8,068 nucleotides of DNA. Source: DATDRM01 sp035291705 (GTDB lineage: Bacteria; Chloroflexota; Anaerolineae; Anaerolineales; UBA4823). A program made the translations under genes and the position numbers. The DNA lies in NCBI GenBank assembly GCA_035291705.1, contig DATDRM010000051.1, positions 1 through 8,068 of the forward strand, given 5' to 3'. A model generated the notes under the pieces. The model did not search any database, was not told the origin of the DNA, and worked only from the letters and a program-made list of their open reading frames with translations. Positions 1 through 4,877 of the stretch are shown in pieces. How positions within the stretch are numbered: position 1 is the stretch's first letter; each line of letters starts with the position of its first letter.

Positions 1-152
1 CGTTCCAGGATTCCGACCTGGAATCCTTTGCCGCCTACCGTTCTGATCCAGAGGTCGCAGGCTACCAGGACTGGGGAGCCCCCTAAAGCCTGGAACAGGC
101 CGCTGTTATAAACATGGGAAGCTCAAATCCAAATGAGGTGAAAACGACATGA
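1..152 (+). pseudogene. GNAT-family N-acetyltransferase remnant, in-frame stop and 3' truncation
   Basis: The frame starting at position 3 reads FQDSDLESFAAYRSDPEVAGYQ, then DWGAP, then a TAA stop at 84-86. The DLE-x-F-x-x-YRSDPEVA-x-YQ-x-W pattern is the N-terminal part of RimJ/RimL-type GNAT acetyltransferases, which transfer acetyl from acetyl-CoA to an amine. Past the stop the same frame continues as SLEQAAVINMGSSNPNE, which matches the usual continuation after the W-x-x-P-Y segment. The stop therefore looks like a point mutation, for example of a Tyr codon, and not the natural end. Family resemblance ends at about 137, where the ribosome binding site of the next gene begins, and the frame closes at 150-152. 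The acetyl-CoA-binding core is missing, so the product cannot be active. The true N-terminus lies outside the window. Family assignment is from memory of the motif. Confidence 0.72.
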
Positions 153-493
153 CAATCCTTGAAATTGGAAGATCGCTGGCGCTATTCGTTCTTGCTGGCC
201 TTGCCGAAATTGGTGGCGGTTATTTGGTATGGCAATGGTTGCGCGGAGGGAAGGGAATCCTGCTTGGAGTCGCGGGGGGAATGATCCTGTTTCTCTACGG
301 TGTGATCCCGACTTTCCAGAGTGAAGCTGCCTTCGCACGTATCTATGCTGCTTATGGTGGGATATTTGTTGTGTTGTCCCTGCTGTGGGGCCTGGTCGTC
401 GATCGCTGGCGCCCGGATCGTTATGATTTGATCGGCGCGGCGATTGCGCTGTTGGGCGTGTTCGTAATCCTGTGGGGGCGCAACCTATTGTAA
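149..493 (+). CDS. ynfA: UPF0060 / YnfA-family small membrane protein
   Basis: This 114-residue, almost entirely hydrophobic protein matches the length (about 108 residues) and pattern of the UPF0060/YnfA family. YnfA proteins are four-helix inner-membrane proteins related to small multidrug resistance exporters. Predicted membrane segments are at about residues 6-28, 34-54, 64-84 and 92-112. Family landmarks are the Glu in the first helix (LAEIGGGYLVWQWL), the IYAAYGG motif at the start of helix 3, the VVDRWRPDRYD loop and the final short hydrophobic helix. The ATG is preceded by GAGGTG at 135-140 at good spacing. It overlaps the end of the upstream GNAT remnant frame as ATGA, but that frame is dead, so coupling is not implied. 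The transported substrate is unknown; export of small cationic compounds is an inference from the family. Confidence 0.9.
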   Translation: MTILEIGRSLALFVLAGLAEIGGGYLVWQWLRGGKGILLGVAGGMILFLYGVIPTFQSEAAFARIYAAYGGIFVVLSLLWGLVVDRWRPDRYDLIGAAIALLGVFVILWGRNLL

Positions 494-548
494 ATAAGGA
501 CTATCCAGCAGTTGAGGGACAAGAGGCTGGCGGAGCTGCTCGCGGTGC

Positions 549-582
549 TTAAACAAAGGCGCCCGCTTATCTAAGCAGGCGC
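549..582 (-). terminator. Rho-independent terminator of the tRNA-Ser unit
   Basis: Positions 559-568 (GCGCCCGCTT) and 573-582 (AAGCAGGCGC) form a 10-bp stem with a 4-base loop. The single non-Watson-Crick position is a G-U wobble when read on the minus strand. On that strand the stem is followed by CTTTGTTT (558-551). It lies 9 bases beyond the CCA end of tRNA-Ser(GCU), as expected for termination of the minus-strand tRNA transcript. It could also stop read-through from the ynfA-like gene on the plus strand, but the plus-strand tail (TTTATCCC) is weak. Confidence 0.75.
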
Positions 583-590
583 TTTATCCC

Positions 591-685
591 TGGCGGGGAG
601 GGCGGGATTCGAACCCGCGGTCGAGGTTTAAAGCCCCGACAATCGCTTAGCAGGCGACCCCATTCGGCCTCTCTGGCACCTCCCC
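591..685 (-). tRNA. tRNA-Ser (anticodon GCU), CCA encoded
   Basis: Read on the minus strand, the 5' acceptor arm GGGGAGG (685-679) pairs with CCTCCCC (601-595). This is followed by discriminator G and an encoded CCA (593-591). The anticodon stem GTCGC/GCGAT encloses the loop CTGCTAA, giving anticodon GCU (positions 651-649), which reads AGC/AGU. The variable region is a long class II arm of GTCGGGG pairing with CCTCGAC. The T arm is GCGGG-TTCGAAT-CCCGC, fully paired. The long variable arm and discriminator G are serine identity features. It is the second gene of a two-tRNA unit, followed by a terminator hairpin. Confidence 0.97.
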
Positions 686-696
686 AATTCGATTGG

Positions 697-747
697 AGAT
701 TTCTGATTTTAGATTGCTGATTTAGGGCGCAATCAAGATCAGCAATC
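697..747. repeat. Inter-tRNA short tandem repeat with inverted repeat
   Basis: Two 14-base units lie side by side at 697-710 (AGATTTCTGATTTT) and 711-724 (AGATTGCTGATTTA), matching at 12 of 14 positions. The second unit contributes GATTGCTGAT (712-721), which is repeated as the exact reverse complement ATCAGCAATC at 738-747 with a 16-base loop. In the minus-strand transcript this forms a hairpin between the two tRNAs and could influence processing. It may equally be one copy of a dispersed intergenic repeat. The base composition is clearly more A/T-rich than the flanking tRNAs. Confidence 0.6.
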
Positions 748-750
748 CAG

Positions 751-840
<90 letters not shown>

Positions 841-872
841 GGTTTATCAAGGAATCCCTCCTGAGCGCGCCG

Positions 873-901
873 ATTCTACCATAGCTGGGGGTGTGGCGCA
901 A
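873..901 (-). promoter_or_regulatory. Sigma70-like promoter for the tRNA-Ser pair
   Basis: On the minus strand, TTGCGC (901-896) and TAGAAT (878-873) are separated by exactly 17 bases. The predicted transcription start is near 866, about 25 bases upstream of the first tRNA. A G/C-rich stretch (GGCGCGCTC) follows the -10, resembling the discriminator of stable-RNA promoters. This is a consensus match only. Confidence 0.6.
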
Positions 902-918
902 CATTATCTATCTTTAAA

Positions 919-939
919 CCGCACGGCTTACTTAAAGTC
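919..939 (+). repeat. IS left terminal inverted repeat
   Basis: The sequence reads CCGCACGGCTT, A, CTTAAAGTC. It matches the reverse complement of 1635-1655 at 19 of 21 bases, differing at positions 3 and 12. The natural transposase stop (TAA on the minus strand, 932-934) lies inside it. Confidence 0.8.
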
Positions 940-1634
940 CACAAATGATGGATAAGGCTCTCTGAGGACAAGCATCGAAGTAACGTCTGGCCTGAGCGAA
1001 ATTGCGAAAGCCTTGGATAGCCAGCAGGCTGAACACCAAGTTGTTGATGGTTGCTTTGGCTCACCCCATACTCTTGCGGGCCATCCGGGTAGCATCTTCC
1101 TGGAAGGTGACATCGCGGCGATAGTACAGGCCATTTTCGATGCCCCATTCGCTACGCAAAATTTCCATCAGGCGTTTTGGGCTGGCCCTTTGGCTAGACA
1201 GGCTGGTCAGCCCATAGCGCACTTCCTGATCCACTGCTCCGGTCGCCAGGTCAGTGAAGTGCCGTTCCAGCTTGAACACCTGAGCCACTGCAGGCCAATC
1301 CAGGTAATCATTCAGCAGGCTGCTGACCGTGATGGTGCGTTCTTCCAGGCGTCCGTGCGCTTTTTCGACGGTTCTCGCCTGTTGGAAATCCATCGGTGGG
1401 CATCCCAGACCCGCAACTGGCTTCTCTGGGGCGAATAACTGCTCGATGGCTTGACGGGTCGTCGGTTGGTTATCTTTGACAATCCAGACGTAGTCCCCCC
1501 CGCTTCCAAGATTTGGAGCGACTACTGTGCGATGAACGCACTCATCAGCTGTTCGAATTCTTCCCCGTCCAGGCAGGTTTCCAGAATGCGCCGATAGGTG
1601 CTGTAATGGGGCAGGCGCGAACGCTTCAAATTTC
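932..1634 (-). pseudogene. ISAs1-family transposase, internally deleted and interrupted
   Basis: Three pieces of one transposase can be read on the minus strand. The first (about 1634-1525) reads NLKRSRLPHYSTYRRILE and then FEQLMSAFIAQ, the N-terminal region that normally precedes the first catalytic Asp. It ends in a TAG at 1524-1522. The second, in another frame (about 1510 down to 1064), has GGDYVWIVKDNQPT, AHGRLEERTITVSS, YGLTSLSSQRASPKRL and WGIENGLYYRRDVTFQEDATR. This is the C-terminal half, including the catalytic Glu of WGIEN. A TGA at 1063-1061 interrupts it. The same frame then continues as AKATINNLVFSLLAIQGF and RNFAQARRYFDA to a natural TAA at 934-932. The segment carrying the first two catalytic Asp residues is missing, and the first ~50 residues are absent. 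The protein cannot be functional. Trans-mobilisation through the preserved ends is conceivable but unproven. Confidence 0.85.
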
Positions 1635-1655
1635 GACTTTAAGAAAGCCGTGGGG
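1635..1655 (-). repeat. IS right terminal inverted repeat
   Basis: This is the reverse-complement partner of 919-939 with two mismatches in 21 bases. It lies directly next to codons for roughly residue 55 of a normal ISAs1 transposase. The usual leader and first ~50 codons between end and conserved region are therefore missing. Confidence 0.8.
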
Positions 1656-1669
1656 GGTGATTTTTTTAT

Positions 1670-1698
1670 TTGACTTTCCAAGTGATTCTTGGTAAAGT
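1670..1698 (+). promoter_or_regulatory. Sigma70-like promoter of the lipoprotein operon, with dyad in spacer
   Basis: TTGACT (1670-1675) and TAAAGT (1693-1698) are separated by 17 bases, so the predicted start is near 1705. The spacer contains the dyad CCAAG-TGATT-CTTGG (1678-1692), which ends against the -10 element and could be an operator. A T-run lies just upstream (1661-1667). The promoter sits immediately outside the IS remnant and 36 bases upstream of the first lipoprotein start. Confidence 0.5.
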
Positions 1699-1719
1699 AA
1701 TGTTTGCAAGTATCTAATT

Positions 1720-1738
1720 TTCATGGATTTTCCATGAA
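1720..1738 (+). promoter_or_regulatory. Hairpin covering the lipoprotein start codon
   Basis: TTCATGGA (1720-1727), loop TTT, TCCATGAA (1731-1738) is a perfect 8-bp inverted repeat. The start ATG (1734-1736) lies in the right arm. A decoy ATG (1723-1725) in the left arm begins the four-codon frame MDFP, whose TGA overlaps the real start. There is no clear Shine-Dalgarno upstream. In the mRNA this would occlude initiation; as DNA it could be a protein-binding dyad just downstream of the predicted start of transcription. Confidence 0.5.
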
Positions 1739-2819
1739 GCGTTTTTCAAGTCTCCTTCTCGTGTCTCTTAGTCTGGCAGGATTGTTCTTATCAGCCTGCC
1801 AGCCTTCACAGTCCGCGAGCCCCTCCAAGCCGATGGATACTCCTGAGCCGAGCGCTACGAAAACACCGACCTTTACCGTCACTCCTCTTCCCAATGACAC
1901 ACCAACGCCAACCAGCACGTTCACTCCCACGCTGAACCTGCGCGCCACCCAGGAACAACAAACCAAAATCGCAAGCATGACGGCCAACGCCAGGTTCAAG
2001 GCGACGCTGGCAGCTCCTTCGTATTGGTCGCTGGTCTTCCGCGAGACCTTCGATTCAAACGAGCGCTCCTGGCCAACCGGCTCCAATAGCAGTCAACGCA
2101 TGTTAACTAATCTGAGTATTAAGGATGGAAAATATCACGCCGAGATCCAGGCATATCGTGGCGGGATAATTACTTCAAATCCATCTATGAAAGAATTAAC
2201 GGATTTCTATCTCACAACCGATGTTCTGGTCATCGATGCTCCCATGAGCACCAGTTATGGTGTTGTTTTTCGTAAGTCCGGTGATAATTTCTATTTTTTC
2301 TATATTTACAATGGAAATAACTTTGCTGTTCGAGCACTCCACCAGGGCGAATTGTTCGTCCTGGTAGAAGGGACCAGAAGCGAAACGATCCAGTCAGGCC
2401 GGATTAACATCCTATCGGTTTCAGGAGAGGGAGCGCATTTCGTTTTCTTTATCAATGGGAATTATGTCGCTGAGATGGATGATGATCGGCTGAAATCCGG
2501 CAAAGCGGGCTTTGCGGTCGCCTTGGATAATGCCGGGGACCGGGCAGAGATTGAATTCGATGATTTTGAAATCCGCGAGTCTGTTCCAGATCAGGCAATT
2601 TGTCCAAATGGGGCCCCGGCAGGCCAGTGGATTCTATACGTAGTTAAATCCGGACCAGAGAATGAAACCATCCTCATCGAAGGCAAGCCAAGGATTATCC
2701 ATCCCGGCAAGAATAAATATTACCTCCTCTCAAATGTAGATCATTCCATTCAGATTGGCAGCAACTCTCTCAGTTCCAGCGCGCCCGAGTGCGGGGAGAA
2801 TACCCTTGAATTGCCTTGA
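1734..2819 (+). CDS. Secreted lipoprotein with Thr/Pro linker and concanavalin-like domain
   Basis: This 361-residue protein has a type II signal peptide with lipobox LSAC, so Cys22 should be lipid-modified and the protein anchored outside the membrane. Residues ~23-70 are a Thr/Pro/Ser-rich linker (PTPTSTFTPT), followed by a short Gln/Ala-rich segment. Residues ~99-276 form a predicted beta-sandwich from ETFDSNERSW through YGVVFRKSGDNFYFFYIYNG to KAGFAVALDN and FDDFEI. This pattern resembles the laminin-G/DUF1080-like jelly-roll common in carbohydrate-binding proteins. The C-terminal ~80 residues, with two Cys (CPNG and PECG), form a small unassigned domain. ATG 1734 is preferred over TTG 1704 because the signal peptide then begins MKRF. 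A promoter and a start-codon hairpin lie upstream. The next gene starts 20 bases after the stop and encodes a protein with the same layout. Ligand and role are unknown. Confidence 0.85.
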   Translation: MKRFSSLLLVSLSLAGLFLSACQPSQSASPSKPMDTPEPSATKTPTFTVTPLPNDTPTPTSTFTPTLNLRATQEQQTKIASMTANARFKATLAAPSYWSLVFRETFDSNERSWPTGSNSSQRMLTNLSIKDGKYHAEIQAYRGGIITSNPSMKELTDFYLTTDVLVIDAPMSTSYGVVFRKSGDNFYFFYIYNGNNFAVRALHQGELFVLVEGTRSETIQSGRINILSVSGEGAHFVFFINGNYVAEMDDDRLKSGKAGFAVALDNAGDRAEIEFDDFEIRESVPDQAICPNGAPAGQWILYVVKSGPENETILIEGKPRIIHPGKNKYYLLSNVDHSIQIGSNSLSSSAPECGENTLELP

Positions 2820-2831
2820 ATCATCAAGGAG
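2814..2831 (+). promoter_or_regulatory. Hairpin sequestering the Shine-Dalgarno of the second lipoprotein
   Basis: CCTTGA (2814-2819, including the TGA stop of the first gene), loop ATCA, TCAAGG (2824-2829) form a perfect 6-bp stem. The right arm contains most of the Shine-Dalgarno AAGGAG (2826-2831) that serves ATG 2840. A ribosome terminating on the first gene would melt this stem, which is a plausible arrangement for translational coupling. Confidence 0.5.
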
Positions 2832-2839
2832 CGTGCGAA

Positions 2840-4522
2840 ATGGGTAAAAAACTGTTTTCCGTACATATGGGATTAATGGCAGTTTTGCTGGTCGCCGCCT
2901 GCAATCCCCAGGCCGCCAGCCCGGAAGCCCCAACGCTCCCCCCACCAACGGCCCAACCAAGCGTTCCGACTGCGACCTCGCCAATCGAGCCCAGCGAGAC
3001 TCCAACGCTGGTCCCTACTGAACAGGAAACGCCAACGCTGGCTCCCACGCCAGCGGTAACGCCAACCCTAACGGCTCAACTTGGAATGGTCGTGATCGGC
3101 GCCAGGTTAAACGTGGCAGGTGTGGACTTATCTTTGAATTATGCCTTAAAACAGGACAAATATGAACTCACCGACCAGAACTTCCAGCGCCAGATCTACC
3201 AGCCCGACAGCCCGGACGACCTCCTGCTTGTTGTGGAGGCAACCGTCGATTCCGAGCAGTTCGAGCAAATCAGCCAGTGGGTCGACCTGGGAGAGGTTTT
3301 CGTCGTCGATGAGAACGGGCGCAAGGATCTGCCTAGCGGCACGTTCGCCGGTAACGTCGGGGGATTTCCTAACACGATCCTGTGGATGTTCTCGGTGTCA
3401 GGGACCTCCATTATGTTCACGTTGAATCTCCCCGATAATCATAGAATAGATCTCTCATTTCTCCAATCCGGCGAGGGAGATCTTTCTCAATACAATTTTT
3501 CTCCTGCGACCGGTGAACCCACCAGCGAACCGGTTGAACCGGCTGCGAATCTGCCGCCAGAACCTTTCGCGTTTGAATGCCCGGCTTTGCGCCTGGATGA
3601 CTTCACCTCCAGCGAGTTCGGTGTCTTCAACCCGGATTTTGCGAAGTCGGAACTGGTTTCCGGCGAATTACGCCTTACCATGAAAGAACCGGACAGTTGG
3701 GTTTGGACGACCGATGGTGAGCAGGAAGTCGATGCCCTGTACACCGTTGATGTCCAACAGGGCGCGCCTGGATCAGGGGCATATGGCATCGTTTTTGGTG
3801 CAAACAAAGTTGAGAATCCCGACCTGCTCTATGTATTTATGATCTCTACGGGTGGCTATTATAGTTTATTCCAGGTCGACGCCGACGGGGAATGGGCGGA
3901 GATCCAGGAATTTAAATTTTCCGGTTTGTTATCACCTAAGGGTGGCAGGACGCAAATCAGCGTGGCTCGCAGCGGTCCATTGATCGCCATGTTCGCCAAT
4001 GGCATCCCTCTTCGGTCTGCAATATTTGAGGAGATGAGTACCGGACCGCACTATGCCGGATTGATAGCTCTCAGCAACGAGACCCCTGGGTTGCAGGCTC
4101 GCTTCGATAACTATTCGGTCTGTTTCCTCACCGAGCCTTATCCCATGCCAGTTTTCCCGTCTTCTGAAACCCTCGCCTGGCCCGCTGGCTACCCGGCGGT
4201 CCTGGAATGGGTCTGGATGGCAACTTCGCGCGAATTAGCCCAGGAATTCATCGCAGCGGCCGATATGACGGTGCAGCTGAATGAATTGATTTACCCCGGA
4301 GTAAACGATTATTGGAGTGAGCCAATTCCCATACCAGGTGGATTTGCAGTGGAATGGAAGTTTCCACTGCCCCCATTGGAAAAAGGGCTGAACCGGATTG
4401 AACTTAGCGTGAACCTCTATCGAGAGATCACTGACGGATATGATAGCAATCAGGATGGCAAACAGGACCTGTATGGCCCAGGGGAATTGTCTCACAAGTG
4501 GGTCGAATTGGAAATCAGGTGA
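2840..4522 (+). CDS. Large secreted lipoprotein, concanavalin-like domain and C-terminal calcium-loop motif
   Basis: This is a 560-residue lipoprotein with signal peptide MGKKLFSVHMGLMAVLLVAAC, lipidated at Cys21. Residues ~22-75 are a Thr/Pro-rich linker with repeated ETPTL(V/A)PT units. Residues ~78-210 are an unassigned beta-rich domain (LGMVVIGARLNVAGVDLSL onward). Residues ~245-428 form a beta-sandwich resembling that of the upstream gene: YGIVFG, LLYVFMISTGGYYSLFQV, MFANGIPLRS, YAGLIALSN and FDNYSV align in order. Residues ~430-560 form a third domain ending in D535-S-N-Q-D-G-K-Q-D543, an EF-hand or dockerin-like calcium loop. ATG 2840 has AAGGAG 8 bases upstream, which rules out the longer TTG 2816 reading. 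It is the second gene of the operon. Extracellular binding or adhesion is inferred; no enzyme motif was recognised. Confidence 0.85.
   Translation: MGKKLFSVHMGLMAVLLVAACNPQAASPEAPTLPPPTAQPSVPTATSPIEPSETPTLVPTEQETPTLAPTPAVTPTLTAQLGMVVIGARLNVAGVDLSLNYALKQDKYELTDQNFQRQIYQPDSPDDLLLVVEATVDSEQFEQISQWVDLGEVFVVDENGRKDLPSGTFAGNVGGFPNTILWMFSVSGTSIMFTLNLPDNHRIDLSFLQSGEGDLSQYNFSPATGEPTSEPVEPAANLPPEPFAFECPALRLDDFTSSEFGVFNPDFAKSELVSGELRLTMKEPDSWVWTTDGEQEVDALYTVDVQQGAPGSGAYGIVFGANKVENPDLLYVFMISTGGYYSLFQVDADGEWAEIQEFKFSGLLSPKGGRTQISVARSGPLIAMFANGIPLRSAIFEEMSTGPHYAGLIALSNETPGLQARFDNYSVCFLTEPYPMPVFPSSETLAWPAGYPAVLEWVWMATSRELAQEFIAAADMTVQLNELIYPGVNDYWSEPIPIPGGFAVEWKFPLPPLEKGLNRIELSVNLYREITDGYDSNQDGKQDLYGPGELSHKWVELEIR
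2996..3055 (+). repeat. Two 30-base imperfect repeats encoding the Thr/Pro linker
   Basis: Units 2996-3025 and 3026-3055 encode ETPTLVPTEQ and ETPTLAPTPA. Their first 16 bases differ at two positions and the rest has diverged. A further partial unit (TPTL) follows. Slippage or unequal crossover could change the linker length between strains. Confidence 0.5.
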
Positions 4523-4571
4523 TGCTCTGGAAAGTCGAACCACCGGGGGGAAATGTTGGTAATATTGGTAA

Positions 4572-4823
4572 ATGGCAAGTTTCCTGGCTCGACGTTTTCT
4601 GCGGGCATTCATTACCCTGCTTGTCTTCCAGACCATCTTGTTCCTGCTGATCCAGGCCATCCCCTGGGATTTCGTCACCCTGACACGCATGCCGGTGGTG
4701 TACCAGCGCATCCAGCGCCATACGTTGGGATTGGATTTACCCCTGTGGCGGCAGTACCTCGACTGGATAGCAGGCCCCATTCAGCCCAGATCTCTCTTCC
4801 TCTCAAATTTCTTGCTTACCTAG
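4572..4823 (+). pseudogene. N-terminal fragment of a DppB/OppB-type ABC transporter permease
   Basis: The 83-codon frame begins MASFLARRFLRAFITLLVF, then QTILFLLIQAIPWDF, and continues to LGLDLPLWRQYLDWIAG. This matches the N-terminal signature of peptide/oligopeptide ABC permeases: Arg-rich start, one transmembrane helix, an L(I/V)QA-P-x-D-like motif, then LGLD-x-PLW-x-QYL-x-W. Intact members have about 300-340 residues and at least five further helices, where the permease fold and the ATPase-coupling loop lie. Here the resemblance stops after YLDWIAG. The last ~15 residues (PIQPRSLFLSNFLLT) are unrelated sequence leading into a repeat cluster. No clear Shine-Dalgarno lies at normal distance, and a stop codon immediately precedes the ATG. 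No partner permease, ATPase or binding protein is nearby. A functional small membrane protein is possible but less likely. Confidence 0.72.
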
Positions 4824-4867
4824 TCACTGATTCCTGATCACTTACCACTGACCACTGTCTCCTGATC
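4824..4867. repeat. Degenerate CACTGA/CCTGATC short-repeat cluster
   Basis: The segment contains a perfect tandem pair ACCACTG (4844-4850 and 4851-4857), a further CACTGA copy (4825-4830) and two CCTGATC copies (4833-4839 and 4861-4867). It joins the broken end of the permease fragment to the murJ gene. This kind of low-complexity sequence could promote deletion by recombination or slippage. Confidence 0.55.
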
Positions 4868-4877
4868 CCTCGCCCCC

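Larger units (their letters stand above)
919..1655 (-). mobile_element. Decayed ISAs1-family insertion sequence
   Basis: The element is bounded by 21-bp inverted repeats at 919-939 and 1635-1655, which match at 19 of 21 positions. Read inward from each end, both contain CACGGCTT, one variable base, then CTTAAAGTC. The interior encodes pieces of an ISAs1-type (H-repeat-like) DDE transposase on the minus strand. At about 737 bp the element is well short of the roughly 1.2-kb family norm. The missing parts are the transposase N-terminus and the middle of the catalytic domain. No target-site duplication is evident in the flanks (TCTTTAAA on the left, GGTGATTT on the right), in keeping with an old insertion. 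The left repeat contains the transposase stop codon. The element ends 15 bases before the -35 of the downstream lipoprotein operon. Confidence 0.82.

Noticed and set aside
88..100. GCCTG-GAA-CAGGC hairpin after the GNAT stop as a terminator
   Set aside because: The stem is only 5 bp with no T-run, and it coincides with former coding sequence (SLEQA).
1013..1438. 141-codon plus-strand open frame inside the IS region
   Set aside because: It is antisense to the transposase, whose motifs (WGIEN, DYVWIVKDNQ) are clear on the other strand.
911..1665. Target-site duplication flanking the IS
   Set aside because: The left flank (TCTTTAAA) and right flank (GGTGATTT) do not match as an 8-10 bp direct repeat.
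4235..4780. 181-codon minus-strand open frame spanning the lipoprotein end and permease start
   Set aside because: It has no recognisable motif and crosses two plus-strand coding regions that have clear family features.
4553..4837. 94-codon frame starting MLVILVNGKFPG as the real gene in this region
   Set aside because: The overlapping frame at 4572 has convincing permease-family residues, while this one has none.
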